Assembly: GCA_024364805.1 (NCBI GenBank) | Contig: CM044497.1 | Location: 133,792,828-133,818,776, forward strand | DNA: 25,949 nucleotides | Reading direction: 5' to 3' | Source: Euprymna scolopes | Taxonomy: Eukaryota > Mollusca > Cephalopoda > Sepiida > Sepiolidae | Part shown: positions 1 to 10,216 of the stretch, piece by piece | Numbering within the stretch: the first letter of the stretch is position 1 | How the letters are laid out: each line of letters begins with the position of its first letter | The notes under the pieces: generated by a model | What the model saw: only the letters and a program-made list of their open reading frames with translations | The model's database searches: none | Told to the model about the DNA's origin: nothing | Position numbers and translations under genes: made by a program

Positions 1-165
1 GGAGGGTGGAAAAACACAAAGACAAGAGGGAGGGTGGAAAGACAGAGACAAAAGGGAGGGTGGAAATAATACGCATAGAAACAAAAGGGGGAGGGTAGAA
101 ACACGTGCTGAAACAGGGGAGAGGGTGGAAATGCGCGTAGAGACAAAAGGTGTAGAAAAGAGTGA
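1..165. repeat. Polypurine minisatellite, unit about 26-35 bp
   Basis: A motif close to GAGGGTGGAAA recurs at 2, 30, 56, 91 and 121, separated by spacers of the kind ACAAAAGG. The purine strand is the given one. The array begins at the window edge, so its true length is unknown. It resembles in texture, not in unit sequence, the purine tracts near 10.2 kb and 25.4 kb. Confidence 0.8.
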
Positions 166-180
166 AGAAACGAGAGAAGC

Positions 181-1218
181 CACTTCTGTCATGCATATTA
201 GATTCATAGAAGGTTGTGATAACTGCATTTTATAGCTATATATATATATATATAGTGTAAAATTTTGTTGAAAATTCAAAGACTCACGTTTTCTTTTTAT
301 AACCTTCGTTTATTTTCTAGATTTTTTCCATTACAGCTGTTTCATTAGTGGGTAGGCAATTTTACGATTTATGTGTCCATAAAAATATCCTGTCCCCACC
401 AACTTCTTCAGATAGTTATCCATTAGATTTTTCAACAAAAGGTATATTTTTAACATGCTGAACATCGTATTCGGGTAAAAAGATTTCCAAAGCCATGCCT
501 CCTCACTTCCTCCATCTTTTGGTGTTATGTGAAGATAGTTTTCTGTTTCAACCCATAGTTTCGTATTTTTATTTTTTATTTATTTATTAATTATTTATTT
601 TTGTTTTAATTTCCCCTTTTTTCATTTGTTTTTTCCAATTATCATATAATTTTATTTCTATATTTATGCGTGTTTATTTTTATATTCCTGTTTTGCTTGG
701 CGTTTGAATTGGTATTATTACTCAATCCTTCTGTTTCAAGGGGGGTCACTCATGGAATTATTTTTTATATCTAAGATTACCTCCCTTGCATCTTTTATCT
801 TTCCTTATATTATATGTTTCGTTTTTACTATTTTTTTCCTAATCTGCTCTAGTGCGTGAAATTAAATATCTGTTTCTGTGCAAACATCCGTAGATTACAT
901 CTAGTCGTTTGTTATATAATTTTCCTTTTTAATATATATATATAAAATAGTCACTTTTCAGAAATCCTGGTAATACAATTGTAAATGCAGAAGAGCAGTA
1001 TTTGCATATATGCTAGTTTGTCGTGTACATATGCTCGAACATTTTAAGCCGTGCAATTATTACTGTCATGATAGTTGATGTCCACACACTTAATTCTGAG
1101 CATGACTTGAAAGACACAAAAATGGACATTCAACATAGTTTAATATATAATAATATATATGAAAACAAGTTTTATGAGTTCTAATTAGTCTACAGCGTTA
1201 TAGAAACAAGTGAAAGAT
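181..1218. other. AT-rich non-coding stretch with simple repeats
   Basis: It holds a short (TA)n run near 234-255, a T-rich low-complexity patch near 560-620 and a second TA run near 932-946. I see no open frame above 60 codons, no RNA gene and no recognisable mobile element. Confidence 0.6.
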
Positions 1219-1440
1219 GTTGCAATATTTTGTTATTATAATGGGGTATGATCCCACACAGTCGGACGATTCTATTTATAAACGATGCTGCTAAGAACTG
1301 ACGAATCAAATAAATTCACGTGCTGCTACCAACCAATCAGAAACCAGAATTGCTTCATAAATATTAAACCTTTTCTGGAGCAATTTCACATGTTCTTTCC
1401 CGGGTTTCGACACGGTAAGAATATTTTGTTCTGTGGAACT
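1219..1440 (+). repeat. 220-bp dispersed repeat with promoter-like boxes, copy 1
   Basis: This segment matches the reverse complement of 14970-15190 over its whole length, with small gaps. Conserved in both are GTTGCAATATTTT at one end, TATTTATAAACGATGCTGCT, and AACCAATCAGA about 50 bp further on. A CCAAT box plus a TATA-like box at this spacing looks like a Pol II promoter, and it could fire either way. An open frame starting at the ATG at 1285 runs 82 codons, but the second copy lacks four bases inside it and stops early, so I do not call a gene. It may be the end of an unidentified mobile element or a duplicated promoter fragment. Confidence 0.7.
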
Positions 1441-1644
1441 GTCTACTACAAACAAGTCACCTACCAGGACTTGTGTGTAACAGCGAACCATCTGAAACTC
1501 AAAATGGCTTACACTTCTACATTCAAAAGATGATGGTGCAGTTGATCGAAATAACATACCACGATGGTTTAAGAGATCATGCTTGAAAGTACCTTTATGA
1601 CAAAGTAATATTAAGAGAGAATCCAACCAGCAACACTCATTCTA

Positions 1645-1902
1645 AACAGGTTGAAGCAGCTTCCTCCAAAGGAAGTGCCTAGGGAGTATGCAATTCACAA
1701 GTGGTCCCTAGTTGCATATTAATCCCAATCAGATACGATGATGTAAAGTTTTTGCAGTTTTTGTAGGGAGGTGTTGTCATTCACCTATATACAGTGCTTA
1801 GTATTCCCAAATTATCACCTATTTAATACTGATCAGATTTAAAACTGTTTAACTTTGGTGATTTAAAGAGGTGTGTGAGCAGTTACACTGAGAGTATCAG
1901 GC
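1645..1902 (-). mobile_element. 5S rRNA-derived SINE, copy A (most diverged)
   Basis: Read on the minus strand, the first ~110 bp (1791-1902) follow a 5S rRNA pattern: a degraded TCACCAAAGTTAAAC block where 5S has its box A region, and GGGAATACTAAGC near the 5S 3' end. The remaining ~145 bp match the bodies of the copies at 6811 and 11864, including GCAATTCACAAG and the terminal CTTCAACCTG on the minus strand. A shared non-5S body next to a 5S head is what marks a SINE rather than a 5S pseudogene. It is weakly preserved on its own; the call rests on the better copies. Confidence 0.6.
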
Positions 1903-2528
1903 AAGTTTGTCATCTTATAATTCAGGATTCAGAGTACATGTTAACAGGGCGCCGATGGAAAACCAGGAGGTGTTAGCATCAGTATACATCATTCTCTTGT
2001 CATCTAATACTTCTGTGTGTGTCAAGCAAAAACATGCTGGGTGTGAGCACAAATCAATGGAGCGAAAGTGGTAATATTGTTTCTGTACCATTCTTTTCTG
2101 TGTTCTGTACCAAACCTTCCCTGACTTTGCATGCAACTGTTGAGTCTTATTATTGTCAGTGGGTAAAAATCTACAAACTCGTGGGCTAATCAATAGCTGC
2201 ACGCAATGAAGAAAATTTCATGCAGATCAGACTGTTAATCTTTGTGAGTGATCTCTCCTGAACAGTCTCTGGGTGGTGAGACGGCTTCCATTCGGAAGTT
2301 GTGAGGCCACCATTATTGTTTTACCTAGCAGCTTATAGAGGGAGATGAATAAAATATTCTCTCCATATCTGTTATCAATTTTTTTTTTACTTATCTGTTT
2401 ACATTCTTGTTTCTACATATTAAGTTTTTTTTATTTCTACGTTGATACAGACAATCTTGAGTCACGATCTTTGTGATCTCTTTGCAAAAAGTTCGACTTT
2501 TCTAACAAACAAATAAACAGCAAAAGCA
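1903..2528. other. No recognisable gene
   Basis: A 95-codon open frame on the minus strand (1915-2202) shows no recognisable domain or signal and no repeat support. The rest is unremarkable AT-rich sequence with a T-rich patch near 2377-2390. Confidence 0.5.
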
Positions 2529-2529
2529 G

Positions 2530-2710
2530 AGAGGTTAGGGTCGTTCAATGGTTAACAACACACAGGCGGACAACTTGGGTGTGCCAAGTTCGAATCCAGT
2601 TCATTCAAGACAAACGCTTTCACTTAGGTGTGTTGGCAACCTTCATGTGGTCCCTCCTGTAATTACATGGTATCCTTCTAGAAAGAATTCTAAATAGAAA
2701 GATATTAAAG
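2530..2710 (+). mobile_element. tRNA-derived SINE
   Basis: A tRNA-like head holds a box A match TGGTTAACAAC at 2549-2559 and a near-perfect box B AGTTCGAATCC at 2587-2597, spaced as in a type 2 Pol III promoter. The sequence then runs into an A-rich tail near 2690-2740. The acceptor stem does not pair well, so it is not a working tRNA gene. The body is not shared with any other copy in the window, so the family is left unnamed. Confidence 0.65.
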
Positions 2711-2770
2711 AAACAAATACCAACAAAATCATCATCATGAATGATACTCAAGAGCAGCAAAGGTAGTAAT

Positions 2771-3335
2771 CTATTATATAAATATCACCTTTCTGTTTAA
2801 ATGTATGTATGTATGTATGTCTGCCTAAAACTTTCGACAAAGCTGACTGATTTTCAAAAGATCAGTATCATTTTGAAGCTCGACCCTTCGGACGACAAAT
2901 ATTGAAAAATTGGCCAAAAATATAATTTCCTTCACCCTCAACTGGGAACTTTTCTACAGAGAGGGTCGTTTTTTTCGCTGACATTTTTTGCAAGTCATTC
3001 AACACTCGACATTGCATAAAAGGCGTTATTTCGACCGCCCATGACGTCAGAACCCTGGTAGACACATCGGTAAGACCGATTTTTTTTTTCACCTCTTTTT
3101 TCCCTAATGCGTTACCGGTTCGAGCCTGCTTACTATTCCTTTTTTTTTTTTGCGCTCGCAATTTTCCTTTGTTTTGTTTTTGGCTTTTTTTTTTGCTCAA
3201 CCAACACCCTTACACACACCTCCACTTTCTTTTCCGCCTTTGCATCACGGGTTTGAGCCTGCCTGACTATTACAACTTTTTTTTTTTGCTGCTTAACGCA
3301 CACACCTCTAAACACCCGGGCAACACCGAGCACTC
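2771..3335 (+). mobile_element. Helentron-like non-autonomous element, copy 1
   Basis: The 5' end CTATTATATAAAT followed by an (ATGT)n run, and a 3' end with CACCTCTAAACACCCGGGCAA, parallel the element at 8246-8643. The two share long blocks, for example GTCTGCCTAAAACTTT, ACGACAAATA and ACTTTTCTACAG. The terminal hairpin CCCGGGCAACACCGAGCAC has drifted from the GGGCAACGCCGGG form. A tRNA-like box B occurs twice inside, GGTTCGAGCCT at about 3118 and GGTTTGAGCCT at about 3250, each followed by a T-run, suggesting an internal duplication of the 3' part. Helentron/HINE assignment rests on the known short 3' hairpin ending in CTAGT seen in the other copies; no Rep/helicase coding is present. Confidence 0.55.
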
Positions 3336-4199
3336 ATTATGAAGCAGAAGTGCGTCTTTTATTACAAATAGAATAAATTTATTTGTCAGGATCGTATCTT
3401 GTGGAAAACGAGAGTGAGGGGCAGGTAAAATCGGGAGACATTTCCAAGATTCTGACAAGAAATTTACTGTCCAACTGTAACGGTCTCAGTAGCCGGCTGT
3501 CCAAAGCCGGATGAATCACACTGGCAAAAACTAATATATAATCAGCAATGGAGGAAAGAGAGGGTAACTGGCATTGGTCACCCCTTTTCCCTCACTCTGA
3601 AGATGGATTGAACATTTTGGTCACAGATCTACGACCCCTCCACCAACAATGCCAGCCCACATCGAAGCAAACAAATTCCAGATGTTTACAAGGGCAAAGG
3701 GACAAAAACCTGATTATGCAAGTGCGTCTTATGATAAAGAAAAATCTGAAAATGTACGCTGATTTCTACAAGAGGTGGAAATACAGACTTAAAAGAACTT
3801 CATACAAAATAAATAAAAAAAACATTGAAAATCATACTCTCACATATATATTAAGCAGTGCAGACAAAACAGAATTATAGAAACGTACACTTTCACACTA
3901 TTTTATATATTTACTCTACCCCTAATAAAGCGAGTTTTGTTGATAAGAGGAATTTCAAAACTCCCATTATATTTGATAAGCGGGTTGACTTTTCATAAAG
4001 GCTTATACAATAGTGAAATCACCCATTTTTCAATCAGATCTCTTGATTGCTTGCTCTAGTTGAGGACCCATCATGGTGCACCGAGAGGAAGCTTCACATG
4101 CCTCTTGCACTAACTTAGTCCACAATACATGGTAGTCTACATTGTACTGTGGAGAAGTTACCGTCGATTAAAAAAAAAATTATATATAACGGCTAGAAT
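3336..4199. other. Unassigned stretch with one 110-codon open frame
   Basis: An open frame runs 3548-3880 on the plus strand. Its product is basic toward the C terminus, has no signal peptide, membrane segment or motif I recognise, and no partner exon is evident. A perfect 6-bp hairpin, CCGGCT...AGCCGG, sits at about 3494-3511 just upstream. I treat the frame as chance or as an unidentified repeat. Confidence 0.4.
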
Positions 4200-4456
4200 T
4201 AAAGTATCATGATTCAATTTTGCTTTAAACAGAAACATTCATTTCGAACACACCCCTGTCATATCAAAGAACCTACTGTTGATTATATACGCTTGGTATT
4301 TCTGCTTGTGCCGTGATAATGACTTGAATTTAAGTTTAAAATGAAAAAGTCAAGTATCATTGTTCAATTGTGCTTTAAGTCGAAACATTCATTTTGAACG
4401 CTCCCCCCCCCTCCCCGTCATATCAAAGAAGTTACTGTTAATTTTATATCCTGGGT
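4200..4456 (+). repeat. Tandem duplication, period 150 bp
   Basis: The block beginning AGTATCATGATTCAATTTTG at 4203 returns at 4353 as AGTATCATTGTTCAATTGTG. Both continue through GAAACATTCATTT and CATATCAAAGAA to ACTGTT. The second copy has gained a C-rich run near 4402-4415. Two units only. Confidence 0.75.
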
Positions 4457-5656
4457 AAATTGTGTGGTAAAAAAAAACTTCTGAAAGGAACTTGCGATGT
4501 TAGGCTGTATAAGGTGTTGACTTTGGTCAAAATCACCTGTTCCTTCTTCCATCATATTTTTTCGATTATCAGTTATAAATCAATTTGTTTGAAAGACGCT
4601 GTGTGTGAGAAATAGAGACGAGCCTCTTTTTCATAACTCATAATCTAAAAAGGGATCCCAGTTTGTTGAAAATCAAGCCAGTTCCTTAAAGGAAATATCA
4701 GAAAGGAACATTTAAACGTAGCTGTGAAACGTTTGTCCACGAGAAGGAAACAATCATTGAATTAAAAGATACTGAACTCTTAATCGAATAAAACGCACAT
4801 TAATTGATGTAAACAATAGGGGAGGGGGTTCCTTCTACTCTTCCTTCGTCATATTTTTTATGTATTAACAAATCACCGCTTATAAAGGCATAAGGATCAC
4901 TCTCTCAAAGTCGTAAAGTTTCTTTCTGCAGCCAATAACTCCGTGAACATATCTTGCATTAACATTTACCTTATTCAGTTCGATTGGTTAATAAGTTTGT
5001 CAGGCGGATGGTGAGACAACACCATGAGGATTGATAACATTTGTTAAAACTGGGAAGATATTGATTTTTTTAAGAGGACGACGCAACAAAAAAAATGTTA
5101 ACATGACGTGAAAACACCATGTTGTAGTCAACTGGAAAGCAGCCCCATGGTACTATGTTGCACAAATGGGTAGCTCTTGAGAATAAACTTTGTTCATTGT
5201 TCCGTTTAGTTTTAGGTACACAGAAAAAGACAAGGGTTAGTTTTTACAGTGGTTGTATGAAAATGAGTTTTGTTGTCAATGTTTTTTTTATATAAAACTT
5301 GCATTATTGTTCTTGTTAAAAAAAAAACAATTATATGTAGTAAACAATCCCCCTTCTATTTCCACATACCAGAAATAAAATAAAAATCATTCAAAGTTAC
5401 CTTGTTAGCAATTCTATTTGCAACATAAGCATCACTTGAGTTCAAAAGCGGATCAAATTCGTTGATAAATTCAAGGCTTGCATCTCATTCAAGTTACTTC
5501 TATTTGATTCGCGTGCCGTAAATTATTTTATTTTATTTATTTATTTATTTTGCAGATACTCCCTACTCACGCAACTGATCAGCTTTAATATGGCAGAAAT
5601 TCTGGATAGGAAAAAGTGGACAACAAATGGAGGAGAAGGCTACAAAAAGAAAACAA
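4457..5656. other. AT-rich stretch; one splice-acceptor-like site
   Basis: No RNA gene or known element was recognised. The one notable spot is a pyrimidine-rich run ending TTTTGCAG at 5555, followed by 38 sense codons to a stop at 5671. It is described as a finding because the run is also plain TTTA low complexity. Confidence 0.5.
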
Positions 5657-6160
5657 CATTATTATGTTTCTAAAATATTTTAGATGAGGACTGATAATTT
5701 GTATTATTTTTATCATTAGGACTACTGTTTTCATATTGAGTGTTATTTTCACATTTCAATCGATGTAAATTTCGACCTTCTTCAAGGGTAACGTGTCGAA
5801 CTCAGGAATCTGCACGGATCCGTTGCATAACAGATAAAGTACTTGATAAAATTCAGTTGTAAGTTGCACTCTTCTGGCGGTTAAAGGTTCAATCCTTAGT
5901 GTGGGCAGACACTAAAAATACAATAACGAATTACTTAGAATTTTTACTCAGTCATGGCTGATGGAATAAGAGCTTGCTACTCCCATGGATTAAATAAAGA
6001 GTTCTGTTCGAATGAAAAATCTTTTGTTTGACAGAATGATTCCAGAATTCAACAAGATACACCAGAAGAAGGTCCAAGGTTAGATCAACCGAAACGTTGT
6101 ACGAATAAAACTCACGATAAGAACAGAAATCCGAATAATTCAAATGATACAAAAACATTA
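5657..6160 (+). mobile_element. Arm-flanked tRNA-core element, copy 1 (both arms)
   Basis: The left arm (about 5657-5805) and right arm (about 6030-6155) are inverted repeats of each other: TTCAATCGATGTAAA and CCTTCTTCAAGGGTAAC on the left face GATCAACCGAAACGTTG and CACCAGAAGAAGGTCC on the right. Between them lies a tRNA-like module with box A-like ACAGATAAAGT and a perfect box B GGTTCAATCCT at 5886-5896, followed by a body with CATGGCTGATGGAATAAGAG. Seven other full or partial copies share this plan. No protein is encoded, so it is non-autonomous. I could not fix a target-site duplication. A 6180-6208 A-rich run follows. Confidence 0.8.
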
Positions 6161-6810
6161 ATATATTTATACCAACCATTAAAAAAAAAAATAAAAAAAA
6201 AAAAAAAATCAGACAAATAAATAAAAACTGGAATAAATTTATAATTTATTTTGTAGTTCCTGATTTATTTTGTTCAGGGAAGCGAATGGGACAATACGTT
6301 TCTTTTTAAACACCGGTTGTGTGCCAGGTTTCAACTTAAAATCTGCGATCTCTCTTTGATCAGGATTTGGTAGACTGCAACAGAGCGACATTTAAAAGTT
6401 TTAACATCCCATCCAATTAATATTAATACCTTTGTAGGATGGATTTCTGAAAATGTTTCGAACTTTAAAATACGATTATAAAAGCTTACCCTCCAGTCAT
6501 TAGAGGCAAATTTTAAAAACCCTCAAAATAAAAACATTTTCGTGCATCGTCATCACAAGTGGCACATGTATGATTTGTTTTTAACATAAAATAGATATTT
6601 TATTACAGTAAACGATGGATTCATTTCCCTTGACAAAACGTTACTTTTAGCTTGATCATCGCTTCTGGAGTCAAAATTAAGCTGAATCCACAGTCAAATT
6701 CTCAACTGTGACTTCATTCAAATACTTCACATAACCAAAGAAACCTCATCATCCTCTTATATGTGAGCGTGATAAAACCAGGGAAAATGGAGAAAACTTA
6801 GTCAATCAAA
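6161..6810. other. No recognisable gene
   Basis: Begins with an A-rich low-complexity run (6180-6208). The rest is AT-rich sequence without an open frame above 60 codons and without similarity to the other repeats here. Confidence 0.55.
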
Positions 6811-7064
6811 GATACGGTATAATCGCACTGACATATCGATTCTCATTAAATCACTGAAGTTAAGTAATATTGAATCTGGTCAGTGCCAGACGGATGACTA
6901 TTTGGGGGATATCAGGGAAGGAGGACGTCTACTCCCTGCAAGAACTGAAAAACATAACGTTGTCATCTTGCTTAGCCAAGGTATAAATGCAACTGTGGAC
7001 TTCTTGTGAATTTGATAATCACTAGACAATTCCTCCTTCAGGAAAAGTTGGTTCAACCTGCCTA
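6811..7064 (+). mobile_element. 5S rRNA-derived SINE, copy B
   Basis: The head (6811-6918) reads like a 5S rRNA: TACGGTATAATCGCACTGA at the 5' end, ATCACTGAAGTTAAGTAAT at the box A/intermediate element region, then TCTGGTCAGTGCCAGACGG and GACTATTTGGGGGATATC toward the 5S 3' end. The ~145-bp body that follows is the reverse complement of the body in copy D (11864) and copy A (1645), including CTTGTGAATTTGATAA and GGTTCAACCTGCC at the 3' end. 5S-headed SINEs (SINE3 class) use the internal type 1 Pol III promoter of 5S RNA. There is no poly(A) tail. It lies directly before a Helentron-like element. Confidence 0.8.
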
Positions 7065-7093
7065 GGATTAATGCTTCTAGCTTTTTTTAGTAA

Positions 7094-7776
7094 TCTATAA
7101 TATAAAAGCGAAAATGTGTGTGTGCGTGTACATTTTTTGTGTATGTCCAGCAAAGGTTTTTAGAGGATGGGGGCGCTCGGTGGGAGTCGCTCATTCTTAA
7201 AACTTTTTATATGCTTCCTAGATTAATAATATCTAAGATTTACGAAACGAGCTCTGTGTATCTTAAATTTTGGCGACTTTTACATGCTATTTTTGAGATT
7301 CTTTTCACTCGTCACATATTTCTTTGGCTTTTCAATATAAAAGCAAAACTGAACCCGTAGGAAAACAGCCCCCTGGCACTCGCCAGGGACATCCAGAAAA
7401 GCAATGAGGTTTGATCAATGTGGGGGAAATCCCTTATATCAGACAATTGCTATTCATTTTGACACTCCCCTTTTTATGGGGAGCTGGTTTTTCCCCCCCA
7501 ACATCTTGGGTTAAAAAACCCAAAAACCTGCCTCGCAGCAAAAGTGCGGGATTTCATTCCCTCTATGGCGTGATGTCTGTCACTTAGGATTTAATTATTA
7601 AATTAAAAAACTTTTCATTTCTCTCCTATCGTGGCCGAGTGGGTAAGATGCCATTTTTCCCTCTTTCTTTTTCACCTTTGCGTCAAGGCTTTGGGTTCGA
7701 GCCTACTTACCTACCAAAACTTTTTTTTTCTTTTACACCAACAACCACATGGGCAACGCCGGGCACCTACGCTAGT
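7094..7776 (+). mobile_element. Helentron-like element, upstream member of a head-to-tail pair
   Basis: The 5' end is TCTATAATATAAAAGCG running into a (TG)n tract; the 3' end is GGGCAACGCCGGGCACCTAC and then GCTAGT at 7776. This matches the known layout of Helentron/HINE elements: TA-rich 5' end with microsatellite, GC-rich short 3' hairpin ending in CTAGT. Inside, three perfect stem-loops lie at 7371-7388, 7465-7483 and 7506-7523. Near the 3' end a tRNA-like module has box A TGGCCGAGTGGG at about 7632 and box B GGTTCGAGCCT at about 7694. The 80-codon frame at 7118 is not a Rep/helicase. The next element starts at the very next base. Confidence 0.6.
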
Positions 7777-8245
7777 CTATATATCTAGAAAAGTGAAAGT
7801 GTCTGTCTGTCTGTGTGTGTGTCTGTCTGTGTACATTTCCCTACACAATAACTCTGTCAATTTTCAGTCTACAGACTCGAAATTTGATATGCAGGGTATG
7901 GAGATTTGTGAAAATCTTTGTAATCCGTTTTCAGACAAAACTTTGGCTGTTAAGGGGTCAAAGTTCAACGATTTGACCTTTGAGAACGCTACCAAACTTC
8001 TCCGACAATTTTGGGTCTAAACACTTGAAATTTTAGATATAGGTTCCTTGGACATGGATCTAACTTAATAACTTGATTTGAGCCCTAAACAATAAATGTT
8101 AAGGGGTCAAAGTTTAAAGAAATTTGACCTCTGCAGTCTCTACCAAATTACTCAGACAATTTCTGGTCTATACATTTGAAATTGTATATAAAGGGTATTC
8201 AGAGATAGGGCAAGCTTTTTAATCGGTTTAAGTCCAAAATTTGAG
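7777..8245 (+). mobile_element. Helentron-like 5' segment with internal tandem repeat
   Basis: It starts CTATATATCTAGAAAAGTG followed by a (CTGT)n/(GT)n tract, the same kind of 5' end as its neighbour. Inside, a block beginning GTTAAGGGGTCAAAGTT at 7949 repeats at 8098 (period 149 bp). No 3' hairpin is seen before the next TA-rich start at 8246, so either it is truncated or it forms one composite with the following segment. The 129-codon frame at 7631-8020 crosses the boundary between elements and is not a gene. Confidence 0.5.
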
Positions 8246-8643
8246 CTATTAATATATAAATGTATGTATGTATGTTTGCATGTCTGCCTAAAACTTTTGA
8301 CAGAGGTGACGAATTTTCACAAGATCAGTATCGTTTTGAAGCTTCAGACGACAAATACCAAAAAATTGTCTGAAAACATTAATTTCTTCGCCCTCAGCTG
8401 GGCACTTTTCTACAGGTAGGGGTCGCTTTTGTTCACCGATATTTTCGAAAGTCATGCCCTCTTTTCGATTGTCTAGCCTTAATTGAAATTGGCGGTGGTC
8501 ATAACAGCAAAGGCGTCATGTTTTTTTCCCATTCTTTTCCTCCTTCGTGGTACGGGTTCTAGCCTGTCTTCCTACTACCACTTTTTTTTTTTGCTCAACA
8601 CACACCTCCAAACACCTGGGCAACGCTGGGTACCCAGGCTAGT
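8246..8643 (+). mobile_element. Helentron-like element, copy related to 2771-3335
   Basis: From CTATTAATATATAAATG and an (ATGT)n run it follows the copy at 2771 through GTCTGCCTAAAACTTT, AAGATCAGTATCGTTTTG and CACTTTTCTACAG. It ends CACACCTCCAAACACCTGGG, CAACGCTGGGTACCC and AGGCTAGT, a good Helentron-style 3' hairpin with CTAGT terminus. A decayed tRNA-like box B, GGTTCTAGCCT, lies about 80 bp before the end, in the same position as in the other copies. Confidence 0.6.
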
Positions 8644-9078
8644 AGTTAATAAGTCAATCTGCACTTTACTCTAAAATTATATTAACATAAATAATATGTG
8701 TAAGTATATTATGTTCATATATACTTTCAAATGCATTTTTAAAAACTGAGACCGGTTATTTGACCGCAAAATTGGTGATTATAATTAATCTGATGTCACT
8801 AAATTAAAAAAATTTCGACGTTACCAATTTTTAAAATGTTCCCAAAATCAAATTATTTTGGCCATCGACTAAAATAGTACAATTCTAAATGAATGTTTAT
8901 CTGTTAGAACGATGAGGACCATTTGATCATCGTGGAATGATAGTGGATGACACTTGCTGAATTATGAAGCAAAGGTTGGGTAATCACTAATCACTCCTCC
9001 CCTGAGTCGGCACTGTTTGATTCCAGTGGCAAGAAGTCCAAACGACTAAAAACAATGCTGAGGTAAACAGAGAGCACA
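8644..9078. other. No recognisable gene
   Basis: AT-rich sequence. The last ~150 bp sit where the body of a 5S-derived SINE would be expected but do not resemble the bodies of the other copies. Confidence 0.5.
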
Positions 9079-9192
9079 TACAGCACCTGGTATTCTGAAA
9101 TAGTCACCCATTTTAATATTGACCAGGCTCAACGATGCTTAACTTCAGTGATCTAACAGGGACCAGTATATCAACGTGATTATGCTGTATAT
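9079..9192 (-). mobile_element. 5S rRNA-derived sequence, copy C
   Basis: On the minus strand it follows 5S rRNA closely: ATCACGTTGATATACTGG, ATCACTGAAGTTAAGCATCG, TGAGCCTGGTCAATATT and TCAGAATACCAGGTGCTG. The block GAAGTTAAGCA-CGTTGAGCC is the strongly conserved heart of the 5S internal promoter. The neighbouring 150 bp differ from the shared body of copies A, B and D, so this is a different subfamily, a copy with a swapped body, or a 5S pseudogene. Confidence 0.75.
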
Positions 9193-10216
9193 ACATATAT
9201 ATTTCCAGAAATATTTGATTAATAGTGACTTTTCTTAAACAATAATATTGTGCGTTACATATTGGGCGTTAAAAACGCACACACAGATGCACAGGCACAT
9301 ACAAAGTGATGAAAAAATTTCATAATGAACGATAAGCCTCAGCTTTTTGGCTACGAGCAAAGTGTAATATCTACTTTGATACTACAATTCATCTTTTTTG
9401 TCCTCGGTGAGTCAAGAAGAAATCTTTCTAGACTGAGGCAATTTATTTTTGCTCCAATCCAAAGTGGTTATTTCTGAGGGGAGCTGGATTTTCCATATAT
9501 TAAAAATCGGCCTTGTGTCTAACTCTGTCTTCGTGTGGAAGCAAGTAAAAAGGACCCCCTTAATATCAGTTTGTCAGATGAAATGCTATAGCAGTCTAAA
9601 GTTGAGAATCCGACTGACTTTGCTTTATTTATTAGATGATTCACAGATCGAAATTGAAATAATAATTGCCTATTGATCTATAACCTTGGTCCTTAAAAAT
9701 CTAATATCATAAAAAAATTTTTTTTAAAGAAAACTAGCGAATACTTCTTTTTAGTTTCTATCACTAATTTTCTCATAGACGAATAAATGGTTATATTTGT
9801 CACTAAACGTGCCAGCATATAATCGACTTGAGAAATATTTTTGTTAGTAAGAATGCAAAGAAAAAACTATGGCAAGATACTAACAATAACAGAATAATAA
9901 TTAACAAGAGAAATGGTATTGGAACCAATTTCCTTATTTCTCTCACGTTTTAATATGAATGACCCATTTTTAATTGGTGTCGATATTTTGTTGAAACTTC
10001 TCTTGACAGAAACAAATAAGGCGTTAAAAGCAAAATTAGAATAATCACCATTAAATGATGACATTGTTACTAAACGGATAATCACAAATTTAGCAGAGAG
10101 GAGAATTTTGAACTTTTTTAAGTAACAGATATTAATTGTAGGAAAATATCTTTTCAGTCAATGTACAGCAATTATTTTTGATGTACTGGATACCAAATTG
10201 AAATAGAAATGTTGTT
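9193..10216. other. No recognisable gene
   Basis: AT-rich, with a short TA run near 9188-9200. Open frames at 9449-9676 (plus) and 9867-10085 (minus) are compositionally ordinary and show no motif, signal or repeat support. Confidence 0.5.

Noticed and set aside
1285-1533. 82-codon frame starting in the dispersed repeat
   Set aside because: The other copy of the repeat lacks four bases within the frame and stops soon after, so the frame is not conserved.
2796-2822. ATGT tandem run as a CRISPR-like or regulatory array
   Set aside because: It is a simple tetranucleotide microsatellite, and it recurs at the same place in the related Helentron-like element near 8258.
2868-3458. Three minus-strand frames rich in Lys
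   Set aside because: They are the reverse of T-runs inside a Helentron-like element.
3548-3880. 110-codon plus-strand frame
   Set aside because: No domain, no splice context and no conserved partner; kept only as a note in the region entry.
7631-8020. 129-codon plus-strand frame
   Set aside because: It crosses the junction of two Helentron-like elements and includes a translated (CTGT)n/(GT)n microsatellite.
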